64,000 nucleotides of DNA from Limonium bicolor (taxonomy: Eukaryota > Streptophyta > Magnoliopsida > Caryophyllales > Plumbaginaceae): contig CM041778.1 of the NCBI GenBank assembly GCA_023374045.1, forward strand, positions 289,827,533-289,891,532. The letters are read 5' to 3'. Position numbers and translations under genes: made by a program. The notes beneath the pieces were generated by a model that saw only the letters and a program-made list of their open reading frames with translations, ran no database searches and was not told the DNA's origin. Below, piece by piece: positions 1-10,644 of this stretch (position 1 is the stretch's first letter; every line of letters begins with the position of its first letter).

Positions 1-2386
1 ATGCCCGACCAACCATGCAAGTCCGGTCCCCTAGGTCGGTCCATTCCAGAAACCATTTCTCGCAAGGTAAACTGGGCTCGACCGACCTTGCAGGTCCGGT
101 CCCCAAGGTCGGTCTGCTCCAGACCCTTGTTTTTAGTTGCCCATTTAACTCCAAACTTCAACTCATATATCCTAGTATGTTCTAACCTTATTTGGGCATT
201 TCAAACACACCTTAAGACCTCCATTAAACTCCTTAAATCATTTACTAAAATCCTCCTTAAGCATTACACAAATTCTTATAAAAAGGTTTACACTTGTAAT
301 GTTTTTCACTAAGTTTCTATGTGGTGTTTCATGCCTATAACTTCCACTATTCCCAAATGTTTTCTCACCACTACAACATCATCTCCCAAGCATCTTTTCT
401 TCCTAACAAAACTCCTTGAATATCTCTACAAGTTTATAGCTCCTCCATGCAACAAATCACTTCTTCCTTATTCACCAACATTGCACAAGTCCTAAACACA
501 ATCTCACCATGATCTTGAAGTATCCCAAAACACTCATTTGCACTCTAAATCCTCTAAAATAATGCTTAAGTCCCTTTTACACCTTAAAATACCTTAATGC
601 ATGTTTCTTTCACTAGTAGAACACTTAACCATTCAAAACACTTCCTAACTCATCAAAACTCATTTTAAACACCTAAAACTTCTTATACATTATCTAAATT
701 TCGACATGGGTTCTCCTAGAACATTACTAAGCCAAAACACATTGTTTTTGCCATTAAACATCCAAGAACACTTAGATTCATCAAGAGCACTCTTATACAC
801 AAAACTCACTCATTTAACACTACATCACAATATAGTGCATAATTTAAATTGCTTGGCACTTAGGCCCTTAAATAACATGGCTCTTAGGCCCTTAAATTGC
901 GCAAACCATAAACACTGAATTTCCCACATTATATTTGCCTTTGACCTGTAAATACATACAACAACACATATGCCCTTTAATAGTCTCCTTGAGAGCATTT
1001 TACTAAGTCATTCACCATTGGCTCTTTAAGTAGTTTTAACAAGCAATATAGGCTCATTTCTCCTAAGAAATTAAACTACATTTGATTAGCACATTTATCT
1101 CTTTTCCTCACAAACTTCTTTCTTGTTTCCTTGATTAAAAATCGGCAAGGCTTTAGTTGCTTGTCAACTTCTAAACATTATACAAATTATGAATGAGTAT
1201 ACAAGCTTTATGCTTCTTCTCATTGTAAACCCTAGGTTATACATTGTTTTAAAACATTAAGATAGTTGTTTTACCTTGGTATTTGAAAGAGAGTTTGGAT
1301 ATGTAGCAAGAGAGGACTCCACCTAGTCCATGAAAGGTTGAAATGAAGCTAGAACAAAGCAATATAAAGAACCCCATCAATGGTGATTCTCGGTCAACAT
1401 CAAAACAAGAAGGAATGGAGTTTTTATTTGAGTTTCCTTACCTTGAAGCAAAGGAGAACAATAATATGTGAAAATATGAGCTCAAGCTCCTCCCATGGAG
1501 ATTCCTCTTCGCACCGAAATGGAGCTCTTGGAATTTTGAGAGGATAGAAATGAAGAGCTTGATGAGACTAGAAGAATGGTGGTGTTAGTTTTTGATTTGG
1601 CAAAGTGAGCTAGGAATTACAAGAGGTTGAAGATGATATATGGTGGTGGTACTATTGCAAAACCGTGAATGAGAGAAAGAAGCAAGGTAGAAGGGAGGTT
1701 GGAGGCGTGGGAAATGAAGAGGGAAAGAAGAAATGAAGATAAGTTTGATTTTGAAGATATTTAAGTAGTAAAGCAAATAGTGTTTTTACTTTAGCTCTTT
1801 ACTTAGCTTATTTTTTTGTAAGTGTGGTGAGTCACTAAGAAAACCGGCCCCCATATTATACAAAGGGGTATTTTAGTCATTGTTGACCAATTGTCACACT
1901 TATAATGACATATGTTATAAACTTGCTTATTTTGTTACTATTCACAAAAACAAGGCACATAGTTGTGAAATTTTTGATTTCCCATTGATTTAGACTTCCT
2001 AATGTGATACTAAGTAGTACACATGTTAATTAAATAGTAATGACGGACATTTGGCCATTCAAAACTCATTTACAAGACAATCTTTCAAAAATGTGCTTTA
2101 AGACTCCTTAAAGCACATTTTGTGTTTTAACTTGTTTTGAAGCTTGGTTTTCTTTGGTAATTGGTTTAATATGTTCATTAATATATAAATAAGGTCTTGG
2201 TAAGCTCATTAGGTCTTAACCAAGCTTATCCCAAGCTTAGAGCACATTTTAGCCCTAATTGACTTTAAGGTATTTATTTGTGTTTTCTATGGTTTAAATT
2301 GTTTACTAATGTTTCTAAAACTCTTTTTAGTCTTAATATACCCTATTTAAATGTTTAAACAACATACTAAGGTTTGGGGTATTTCA
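1..2386 (-). mobile_element. Element A, 3' LTR (cut by window edge)
   Basis: Read on the minus strand the LTR starts TGAAATACCCCAAACC at 2386, directly after the polypurine tract, and continues off the left edge of the window. Base 1 corresponds to base 14322 of the 5' LTR of the same element, so about 2.4 kb of a roughly 4-kb LTR is present. The two LTRs align almost base for base with scattered single changes. Positions 1-120 hold the end of the GACC/GGTC palindrome array described at 14135-14455. The short open frames here are not conserved with any retrotransposon protein and I do not call them genes. Confidence 0.9.
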
Positions 2387-2423
2387 ATCTACCCCCCTTA
2401 AAAGAACTTTGTCCCCAAAGTTC
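2387..2423 (-). promoter_or_regulatory. Element A polypurine tract and upstream hairpin
   Basis: On the minus strand TTTTAAGGGGGGTAGAT ends exactly at the first base of the 3' LTR and is the plus-strand priming tract. Just upstream (2404-2423) is a perfect 8-bp inverted repeat, GAACTTTG and CAAAGTTC, around the loop GGGA. Element B has the identical arrangement at 51385-51421. The stretch 2424-2674 is 3' untranslated sequence with no gene visible. Confidence 0.85.
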
Positions 2424-2674
2424 ATACTTCCCACATATCCTAAATATTAGAACACGGGAATACATATTAACAATACTTCCATAACAACATTAACAACATA
2501 CTTACATAAAATCAGACACAAGGTCCAAATAACATAACATCATTCAGACACAACAGTCTGTAACATAACAACATAACATAGACGATGTATTTAAATACAC
2601 GTCGTACACACATAACCGAAAACGGCTCTACCCCCCTTAAAAGGGGTACGCCCCGTACCCTATACACATAAACA

Positions 2675-5600
2675 CTAAGAAGTAAACAATGATGGGTACT
2701 TCGCCTTCATCTTATCTTCCAGCTCCCAAGTGGCCTCCTCAACGTCCTGGTTAGACCATAGGACCTTCACCAGTCTCACAGACTTACGGCGAGTGTCACG
2801 AGTCTTAGTGTCCATAATCTGTACGGGAGTCTCCACTGATCGCATGGTCGGCTCTAAGGTTAGCCTTTCAGGCTGAAGTACATGAGACGGATGAGACATT
2901 TATTTCTTCAACTGGGACACATGAAATACATCATGTACCTTGCCCAGTTCGGCGGGTAGATCAAGTCTGTAAGCTACCGGGCCGATCCGCTCCGTCACAA
3001 CATAAGGCCCCACATATTTCGGGCTCAACTTGCCTTTCTAGCCAAAACGAAATACTCCCATCATGGGGGATACTCTAAGAAATACCTGATCGCCCACGGT
3101 GAACTCCAGGTCCCGTCTGCGCATATCGGCGTACGATTTCTGCCTATCCTGAGCTGCCTTCATGTTAGCCCGGATTTGGCATACTTCTGCCTGAACTTGT
3201 TCCAGATACTCTGGTCCTATAATGACCGTCGCACTCGACTCATCCCAGCATAATGGCGTGCGGCATGGTCAACCGTACAAAGCCTGGAAGGGAGACATCT
3301 TGATCGAAGCATGGTAACTGTTGTGGTAACTAAACTCGATCAGATGTAACTTGTCAATCCAGCTGGTCTGGAAGTCAAGTGCACATGCACGTAACATATC
3401 CTCAAGTGTCTGGATGGTGCGCTCACTCTGACCATCAGTCTGTGGGTGGAACGCTGTACTTAGCTTCAGCTCGGTACCAAGCGCTTCCCGTGTGGATTTC
3501 CAATACCTTGAGAGGAATCTGGTATCCCTGTCAGACACAATTGTTTTCGGTACCCCATAATGTCTTACAATCTCTCTGTCGAAGAGCTCTGCTAGTTTTG
3601 CCACTTTCCAGGTGTCCTTCATCGGTATGAATCGAGCCACCTTGGTCAGTCGGTCAACAACAACCCAAATCATATTCAGACCTCCTGTTATAGGCGGAAG
3701 CCCTACTACGAAGTCCATAGAAATGTCATGGAACTTCCATTCAGGCACTGGCTATTTCGGCGGTTCACAACCGCCGAAATAGGCCCATGGAACCGCCGAA
3801 ATAGGCCTTTTTTCTACTAGTGATCATTCACATCCTTTTTCATTCCAGTCTTCCAAAAATAACGTTTCATACCCTTGTACATCTTTGAAGCTCCGCGGTG
3901 AATCGAAGTCGTAGAACAGTGGGATTCACTCAGTATGCGCTCCTTCAGTTCAGCGCTACTCCTCGGAATACACAGTCGGCCATTGAGCCTAATCCGGTCA
4001 TCATTGTGGAGTCGGAAGTCATACTTCTGACCCTCGAATGTGCCATCAATAAGCTTCTGCCTGATCTCCAACATATACTGATCCGTCATCTGAGCACTTC
4101 GCACCTCTTCAACCAAGCTAGAATGAGAGACTAGCGAATGGAGAGAGTGTGCTCGGCGACTCAATGCGTCAGCTACCACATTTGCCTTACCCTCTTTATA
4201 CTGTAGATTAATGTCGTAGTCGCTTAGAAACTCGACCCACCTTCTTTGTCTCATGTTCAACTCCTTCTGAGTGAACAAGTACTTCAAACTTTTGTGGTCA
4301 GAATAAATTGTCACACTTACCCCATACAAATAATGTCGCCATATCTTCAATGCAAAGACAATGGCACCCAGTTCTAAATCGTGGGTAGGGTAGTTCTCTT
4401 CATGCTTCTTCAGCTGTCGGGAGGCGTACGCTACAACCTTCCCGTGTTGCATCAACACACGACCCATACCTCTACCTGATGCGTCACAATAGACCTCAAA
4501 ACCATCTGGACCGTCTGGTATAGTCAGGACTAGTGCAGATGTCAGAGCATCCTTGAAACTCTGGAAAGAACTCTCACAGACGACTGTCCACTCGAATGGT
4601 GCATCCTTCTTCATCAAGGTAGTCATCAGCTTCGAGACACTGAAGAAGTCCTTCACGAACCTCCTATAATAACCTACCAGACCGAGGAAGCTCCTGATAT
4701 CGGTAACTGTCCTCAGCCTAGGCCAGGTGCGCACTGCACCTATCTTTGCCGGATCAACAGCGATCCCGGCCTCAGAAATCACATGCCCAAGAAAAGATAC
4801 TTGGTTCAACCAAAACTCACACTTAGAAAATTTAGCATACAACTGATACTTTCTCAATGTTTGTAACACATTTCTCAGGTGGCTTTCATGCTCACCTCTC
4901 GATTTCGAGTACACAAGAATATCGTTGATGAAGACTACCACTGACTTGTCCAACTGATCTAGGAACAAGCGGTTCATTAAGTCCATGAACTTAGCTGGTG
5001 CATTGGATAAACCAAACGGCATAACCGTAAACTCATAATGTCCATATCTTGTTCTGAAAGCGGTCTTCTCTATGTCACACTCACGGATGGCAATCTGATG
5101 GTATCCGGATCGTAAATCTATCTTGGAGAACACTGATGCTCCTCTCAACTGATCAAATAAGTCGTCAATGCGTGGTAAAGGATAACGGTTCTTCACCGTA
5201 ACTGCATTCAGCTCTCGATAGTCAATACACAGACGGAGACTACCGTCCTTCTTCTTCACGAAGAGGACCGGTGCTCCCCATAGTGAAACGCTAGGGTGGA
5301 TAAATCCCTTGTCGAGTAGGTCTCTCAGCTGCTCCTTGAGCTCTGTCATCTCGGTTGGAGCCATACGATAGGGCGCCTTCGCAATTGGTCCGGTGCCCAG
5401 AACCAAATCAATCTCAAACTCAACTTCCCGTGCTGGCGGCATGCCCGGCAGTTCCTTAGGAAATACATCAGGAAACTCCGACACTACCGGCACATCTGGG
5501 CTAAACTCTGGGTCTCTCTCTATGTCCTGGACATGGCAGAGGTATACATCATTCCCTCGTCGTAATTCACGATACATGGCCATGGCGGTGATGATCTGAG

Positions 5601-6066
5601 TCGAAGGCTCCCTGGGCCTCTGGCGGTAAGATATAAGAACCCCAGACAGACTCCGAAGAAGCAGACGATGTTCGGCACACAGGATTCTGCCCTTGTACCG
5701 CTCCAACCAGTTCATCCCGACAATCACATCAAAACCAAGTCCGTCAAACTCTATCAAGTCGATCGAAAACTCTTCATCACGAATTCGTACAACAGCATCT
5801 CGGTGGTAGCGGGTACACCTGATCCGCTCTTTCGACGGGAGAGTGACTAGAAAGTCTGGCATCTCTTCACTGTCTAACCCCAGCCTCCTCGCAAACGATA
5901 GCGAGATAAATGTATGTGAGGCTCCGGAGTCGAACAAGATCGAAGCGTCTACGCCATTGACTGGAAAGGTACCGGTGAGGATTGTGTCGCTCTTGCCGGC
6001 TTCTGCCTCATTACAAACGCCCAGTATACCTCCCGTTCCGAGTGCACAGCCTAATTCATTGGCAAA
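2675..6066 (-). pseudogene. Element A pro-pol: protease, RT, RNase H, integrase, chromodomain
   Basis: This is the Ty3/gypsy polyprotein, degraded. In order from 6066: aspartic protease with FDSGASHTF (about 5940-5910); reverse transcriptase with CIDYRELN, the [12 protein letters not shown] region and DLRSGYHQ; RNase H with [20 protein letters not shown] and DALSRR; integrase core with [16 protein letters not shown] and the E of QSERTIQTLEDMLR; and a C-terminal chromodomain-like end (2899-2675) with VRLVKVLWSNQ and EEATWELED. The catalytic RT motif reads FINDILVYS at 4921-4935, so the first aspartate of FIDD is lost. Part of the integrase zinc finger is replaced by a CACTA remnant (3750-3822). 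Stops follow ALYG near 3268, near 3039, and just before 2899. The frame is open from TTTGCCAATG at 6066, directly after a TTATTAG sequence that could be a splice acceptor. The 706-codon reading frame from 5937 is only part of this unit. Not functional as it stands. Confidence 0.93.
3750..3822. mobile_element. CACTA-type element remnant inside integrase
   Basis: The right end is CTACTAGTG at 3814-3822, the same end (CACTAGTAGAAAAAA read in reverse) as the larger CACTA copies in this window. The interior has three copies of a CCGCCGAAATAG subterminal motif, two in one direction and one inverted. Alignment with element B shows that about 75 bp of pol, encoding the Cys-Cys half of the integrase zinc finger, is missing at this point and no 3-bp duplication is seen. 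It is therefore an insertion that later lost its left end together with host sequence. Confidence 0.7.
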
Positions 6067-6228
6067 CTAATAAGTATTTGGTAACAACACGGTTGATATG
6101 CTTCGAACAACTCCACTTTATTGATTAACACTCCCTTCACATCACAAGTCGATTACATTGTAAACTTAGCTAGATATAGCATTCTTAATATACAACTGGC
6201 TTAACACATTACATAATTATACAAGGCT
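6067..6228 (-). other. Spacer between AlkB and pro-pol in element A
   Basis: Noncoding sequence between the AlkB stop codon and the open frame of protease. It ends with TTATTAG directly before the first pro-pol codon, which fits a 3' splice site. Element B has a homologous spacer at 23671-23838. No gene is visible. Confidence 0.5.
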
Positions 6229-9038
6229 TTAAAACTGTCTGAAGGTCAAATTCAAACGTCCGGGTTTCATGTGTGTGGCATTGATCACTGCCGATGGTGC
6301 GGTATTCAGTTTGATCTTCCCGATGCCATGATATAGCATCCTTGACTGCCCACCCATGATTAGTACATCTCCTGATTTCAACACTAACTTCCTTGCGAGA
6401 TCAGCACGCTTCTGCTCGCCATATATAAACACTGCGGTATCACCAATGGACCAAGACACCACGGGTACTCCCTTACTTAGAGACTCGGGTGAATCGTCCT
6501 TATCTTGGTGTAAACCTGTTATACCCAAAATTTCAACCCCCCTGGAGTAGTCTCTAAGGCATACGTGTTACAAAGGGCAAAGTGGTCAAAAAGCACCAAT
6601 GCAGGATTTTCCAAGGACATTCTCGGGATTTTCTATTTTTCATATGACTTGTTCATTATCTCCAAACACTTCCAAATATCATGGTCATTATGAAAGGTAT
6701 TTCATGATTCTCTGATAATATTTATTCTGGAAATTTAGCTTTTAATTCATATTATAAGCTAATTTCTTTAATAATCAACACATGAAATAGCCTCAAAATA
6801 GAAATTAAAAGGTTTCCAAAATTAAAATAAAATTGTCACATGGTTACCATGACTACATATAAACCTGAAATTATTTTATTGGGAACCTTATCCCAAAATT
6901 TAAAAGAGAAATTCAATCATTTTTGCAATTTTCTCTCTCCTCTGGAAAATACCGAAATAAAAACAAAATATCACACAATTTTAAACAAGATAGAGGATGA
7001 TTTTTAGAGACTAATGCCGTTGGAATTTAGTTATTTCGACTTTCCAATAATTAGTTATGAATTATGGGATATTCCATATTGTGCGATTTTTATCTAATAG
7101 GTTATTTATCGAAATAACCTGATTCCAACTCTCAAAATTCCTAAAATTCGTTCCTTATCTTTGGTTAAAATTTCAGAATTTCTATCGTCCTGCAACATAT
7201 TCTAAAAAATCAGATTCCCTTAGAGCACAAAATCAGCGTTTTAGATAAAGATCTTGCTCTATCAATTTGACCATGCTCTTTCTATAAAAGGACCTCCCAA
7301 AAACGAATTAGGGCAGAAGAGGACACTTCCAAAGTCAGAAAACACAGCCACAAACTTTCTCCCCACGTTTTAACACTTCCAAGCCTCAAATCAATACCGA
7401 AACACTGCAGAAATCACCCCGAAATCACCAAAACTCATCCTTTCTTCTCCTATTGAAACTCCAAGCACCAAAAACACACAAGACCACCACAAAAACAGAA
7501 GAGAAACGTCCTTAACAGCATAAAGAAGGAGTCAGAAGCACAATTCGAAGTCAATCCAAAACCGGCATCAACGAAGCACCAAAAGATCCCCGTTGTGAAG
7601 AGTCTCATTAAATCCGAAGGTAAAACAGGTTGAAGTCTTGTTTTTCTGACTTTGTTCAACTTTAACTACTCTGTGTTAAAATTTGGAATCGAATTGACTT
7701 TTTATCGCTTCTGAATTAGCGTTCGTTTTCGCTTCTGCCCAATAACTTGTTTGCTAAGTTTCGTGCTTAATTCGAATTCAAATTGAAAACTTTCAATCAC
7801 TAACGTCTTGTACATCTTTCAGGCTGCACACCCATAAAATTTGAGCCAAAAACACCTTCGGGAACAGCCTCAACGCCGCCGTCCGAGGGCTGTCCGCACC
7901 CACGGACGTCATGTCTGGGGTCCCGGACTCCCAGTCCGTAAGCCCGGACGCCCACGGACGGTGGCGGGATTTTTAAATTTTAAAAATTTAGGTTTTCTAA
8001 TAATGTCCGGGCCCACGGACAGCCTGTCCAGGCCCACGGACAGCCTGTCCGGGCCCACGGACAGCCTGTCCGTGGCCCCGGACTTTACAATTTTCTGTTT
8101 TCTGTTTAATTCGACTTTTATTTTTATATAGGTTAACTGGGGTCCGTGGTTTCGGACATTAGGTCCGTGGCTACGGACGGAAACAAAATTTGACCTAATT
8201 CTGCCTCCGAAACCCTAGTTTTCTGTCAAAAAATGCTAAAAAACACAAAAAAACAGAAGCTCGCGCATTTAGGTTAAAACAACTCGTAATAAGCCGTAAA
8301 TAAACCAAGTAGAGGAAAAACGACCTAGGAAGGGTAATGAAAGTAATTGAACCCTAAATAAGTCGAATATCAAGCCCCCGAACCCGAACTCTCCTTTCCT
8401 AATTTAATCTAGGTCAAAATTAGGTGGCGACTCATAATAGGTTCCAGTGAGCTAGCTTAGGTTTTAATAATTATTGTTTTATGACATAGTTATTAATCTT
8501 AGATTATAAGTGGACCTAAAACCCGACTAGATCCCAATCAATTTAATTAACATAGGATAGGGTTTAAAATCGAGGCTCACAAAACCCAACCGTCCACCTT
8601 TCTGGTAGAAGTTCACAATACATAAATCTGCTTTAACACTTGGTATTGAATCTGATTCAACTTGCTGAGCAATTCCTACGGCATGGTTAACCACCGCAAG
8701 GAACACCTCAGGTATCATCGGTACCATTGCTCCATCTTCAGCTCGCACTTCTTGATATGTCTTGGTGTAAGGATTCCAGTCCTTACCCATGCACATCATC
8801 TTCAATTTCATTCTCGATCCACTCGGGTATTCGGGTGTGTAGAATCCTCCGGGTGTTGCTCCCAGTTCGTTGCATCTTCTGATGATGTGGATTTGTGCTT
8901 CCGGTGTCAGGTATCCATTTAAAAGTATCATACCTGGTTGGATGATCTGACATTGCTCCATTGGAAAGTCGGTGATGTTGATGGTGGTTTCTTCAGGGTT
9001 TGGTGTGGGTGGGATTGGATAACAAATATTGAAGGTTC
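6229..9038 (-). pseudogene. AlkB-family 2OG-Fe(II) dioxygenase carried by element A (split by solo LTR)
   Basis: The gene lies on the sense strand of element A between gag and protease. The upstream part (ATG at 8961, open back to about 9038) has QPGMILLNGYLTPEAQ and the Asn-x-Tyr motif VNFY. The downstream part (6528-6229) has the iron-binding HQD, the distal histidine in RMLYHGIG, and the family signature RLNLTFRQF at the C-terminus, where Arg and Asn/Thr contact 2-oxoglutarate and substrate. These are the defining residues of AlkB proteins, and the overall pattern is closest to plant ALKBH1-like demethylases, but only the catalytic domain is present. ALKBH1-type enzymes oxidatively remove methyl groups from DNA or RNA bases. 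A solo LTR (6517-8581, TSD AAACC) interrupts the gene, so this copy is dead; outside that insertion the frame is intact, including all catalytic residues. The substrate is unknown. Confidence 0.88.
6517..8581 (+). mobile_element. Solo LTR of the element C family
   Basis: It begins TGTTATACCC and ends GAGGCTCACA, the same ends as the LTRs of element C, and is flanked by the perfect 5-bp duplication AAACC (6512-6516 and 8582-8586). There is no internal region, so it is a solo LTR left by LTR-LTR recombination. A TATA-like CTATAAAAGG lies at 7282-7291, in sense with the LTR. At 8004-8080 there are 3.5 tandem copies of a 21-bp palindromic unit containing TGTCC and GGACA. At 2065 bp it is longer than the 1759-bp LTR of element C, so it belongs to a related subfamily. 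Confidence 0.92.
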
Positions 9039-9183
9039 CTAGATTTCCAAATTACCTATTTTAGGTGATTTTCACATTATACTTTAATTCTTTACTCACA
9101 TGGTAGTACACTTGGACTCACTAACACACATGCATGAAATGCGGTATGCAATCACTTATTTCAGTCAACAGTTTAGGTGGTAC
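9039..9183 (-). other. Candidate intron 3, joining gag to AlkB (element A)
   Basis: On the minus strand the donor is CCAG|GTACCACC at 9184/9183 and the acceptor is AATCTAG|GAACC at 9039/9038. Removing these 145 bp joins the gag frame in phase to the open frame leading into the AlkB start. Both boundaries match GT-AG consensus, and no stop intervenes. In element B the donor side carries a deletion, so this is supported by one copy only. Confidence 0.45.
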
Positions 9184-9528
9184 CTGGTCTAGAAGAAGGT
9201 CCTAGCGCCTTAGACCGGTCCACCACATTCAGGGCGGCCTTGCTAGGTCCCGACCCTTTCCCCTTCTGGGAATCAGTGTTCCTCTGATCTGTAGGTGGCT
9301 GGTTAGCCGACTTCGGGCCATCGATGGTCGCTGTGGCCTTACCCTTCCACTGCCCCTTGGGCTTGTTAACTCTGCTGTTGGGGTTCCGGTAACACTCATA
9401 GTCACGGTGACCCCACTTCTCGCAGTAGCGACACTGCACGTCATTTCCTTTGCAGTCCTTGCCGGGGTGGTCTCCGTTACACCACTTACAGTAGTAGTGG
9501 CGCTCCGGTCCAGAACCCGTGCTAGCTG

Positions 9529-9608
9529 CTATCACAATACACAATCAATACTAACTTCATAACTTAACAACATACACTTCAACTTGACACACATGATTAA
9601 ATAATTAC
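9529..9608 (-). other. Intron 2 of element A gag
   Basis: An 80-bp segment with donor GTAATT and acceptor GTGATAG|CAGC. Element B has the same 80-bp segment at 22421-22500. Joining the flanks keeps the gag frame into the zinc-knuckle exon. Confidence 0.65.
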
Positions 9609-9870
9609 TCTTAGGCGGGTAAGAGCGTAGGGGTTTCGCCGCATATGCGTATGTGAGCTTCAGTGGCTCCTCAGCTGTGGTGGTCTGGGCTTGGCCCTTG
9701 TCACCCTGATGCTGACTCTTCTGGGGCTGGGGGTAAGGCTTCTTCTTCTTCTTTCCTCCCCCATACCCCTACGGACTCTGGCCCTCGCTTGTGGCCTTGC
9801 GCTTGTGCGCATTCTCCTCGTCCCTCAGACGGATGGTAATCTCGACATTAGCAGTGGCATGATAGCACTC

Positions 9871-9973
9871 CTGGATTTAGGATGTCAGCCATGCCCCGCA
9901 AACGTACTCACAAACTCACATTAATATTCACTTATGGATTACACTTATTCACATCACACTGTATTCTAATTAC
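9871..9973 (-). other. Intron 1 of element A gag
   Basis: A 103-bp segment with donor TTGCAG|GTAATTAG and acceptor AATCCAG|GAGTGC. Joining gives TLQ followed by ECYHA in frame. Element B has the homologous segment at 22061-22161 with the same boundaries. Confidence 0.65.
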
Positions 9974-10135
9974 CTGCAAGGTAGTATACTCAGCTGGCCC
10001 CATCCCATAGCGAAGACGGTGGCTGAGACCGTTGTAGAAATGGTTTACCAGCACCCGGTTCGAGTATCCCAGGTCCGGTAACAGGTGGATAAGGCCGGTG
10101 AAAGCGGTGTAGTAATCGTCAACCGACATCTTATC

Positions 10136-10644
10136 TGTAACACCCCATATGGGTAACTGACCAACAACCTAGCTCCCAAGCCATTTGGGCTTGAAAACTA
10201 GCCACTTTAGGCCCTCAATCCTAACATGGCTTAAAAGTGGAAGGCCTGTTGTTGTAGTCAACCCATGTGTTTGCATATAAGGAACTCACAATACTACTCA
10301 TATCCCGATGTGGGATGAGGGTATTACATACTCCCCCACTCAAAGAACGCGACGTCCTCGTCGCAAGCCTAATATTCAAGTCCCATGGACCTCCTCGGTA
10401 GGTGCCGGGTTGCCCATCCCGACACGGTCCCGAGTCCGCTCTGATACCATTTGTAACACCCCATATGGGTAACTTACCAACAACCTAGCTCCCAAGCCAT
10501 TTGGGCTTGAAAACTAGCCACTTTAGGCCCTCAATCCTAACTTGGCTTAAAAGTGGAAGGCCTATTGTTGTAGTCAACCCATGTGTTTGCATATAAGGAA
10601 CTCACAATACTACTCATATCCCGATGTGGGATGAGGGTATTACA
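10136..10644 (-). mobile_element. TRIM (miniature LTR retrotransposon) inside element A gag
   Basis: Two near-identical 193-bp terminal repeats (10136-10328 and 10452-10644) run TGTAACACCCC to GGGTATTACA and surround only 123 bp. The internal part contains, in minus sense, a methionine-initiator primer-binding site TGGTATCAGAGCGG right after the 5' repeat and a polypurine tract GAGTGGGGGAGTATG right before the 3' repeat. The 5-bp duplication TTATC flanks it (10131-10135 and 10645-10649). There is no coding capacity, so it depended on enzymes of another element. A 6-bp hairpin with loop AGGA lies at 10349-10364. Confidence 0.95.

Noticed and set aside
706..918. 70-codon frame in the LTR of element A
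   Set aside because: Disrupted in the sister LTR (about 15027-15260) and without family resemblance.
5393..6070. Plus-strand frames opposite protease of element A
   Set aside because: Shadows of the pro-pol gene on the minus strand.
8662..8922. Plus-strand frame of 86 codons opposite AlkB
   Set aside because: Antisense of the AlkB gene, with no recognisable domain.
6229..9038. AlkB as an ordinary host gene hit by transposons
   Set aside because: The same gene occurs at the same place and orientation in element B, between gag and protease, so it belongs to the element.
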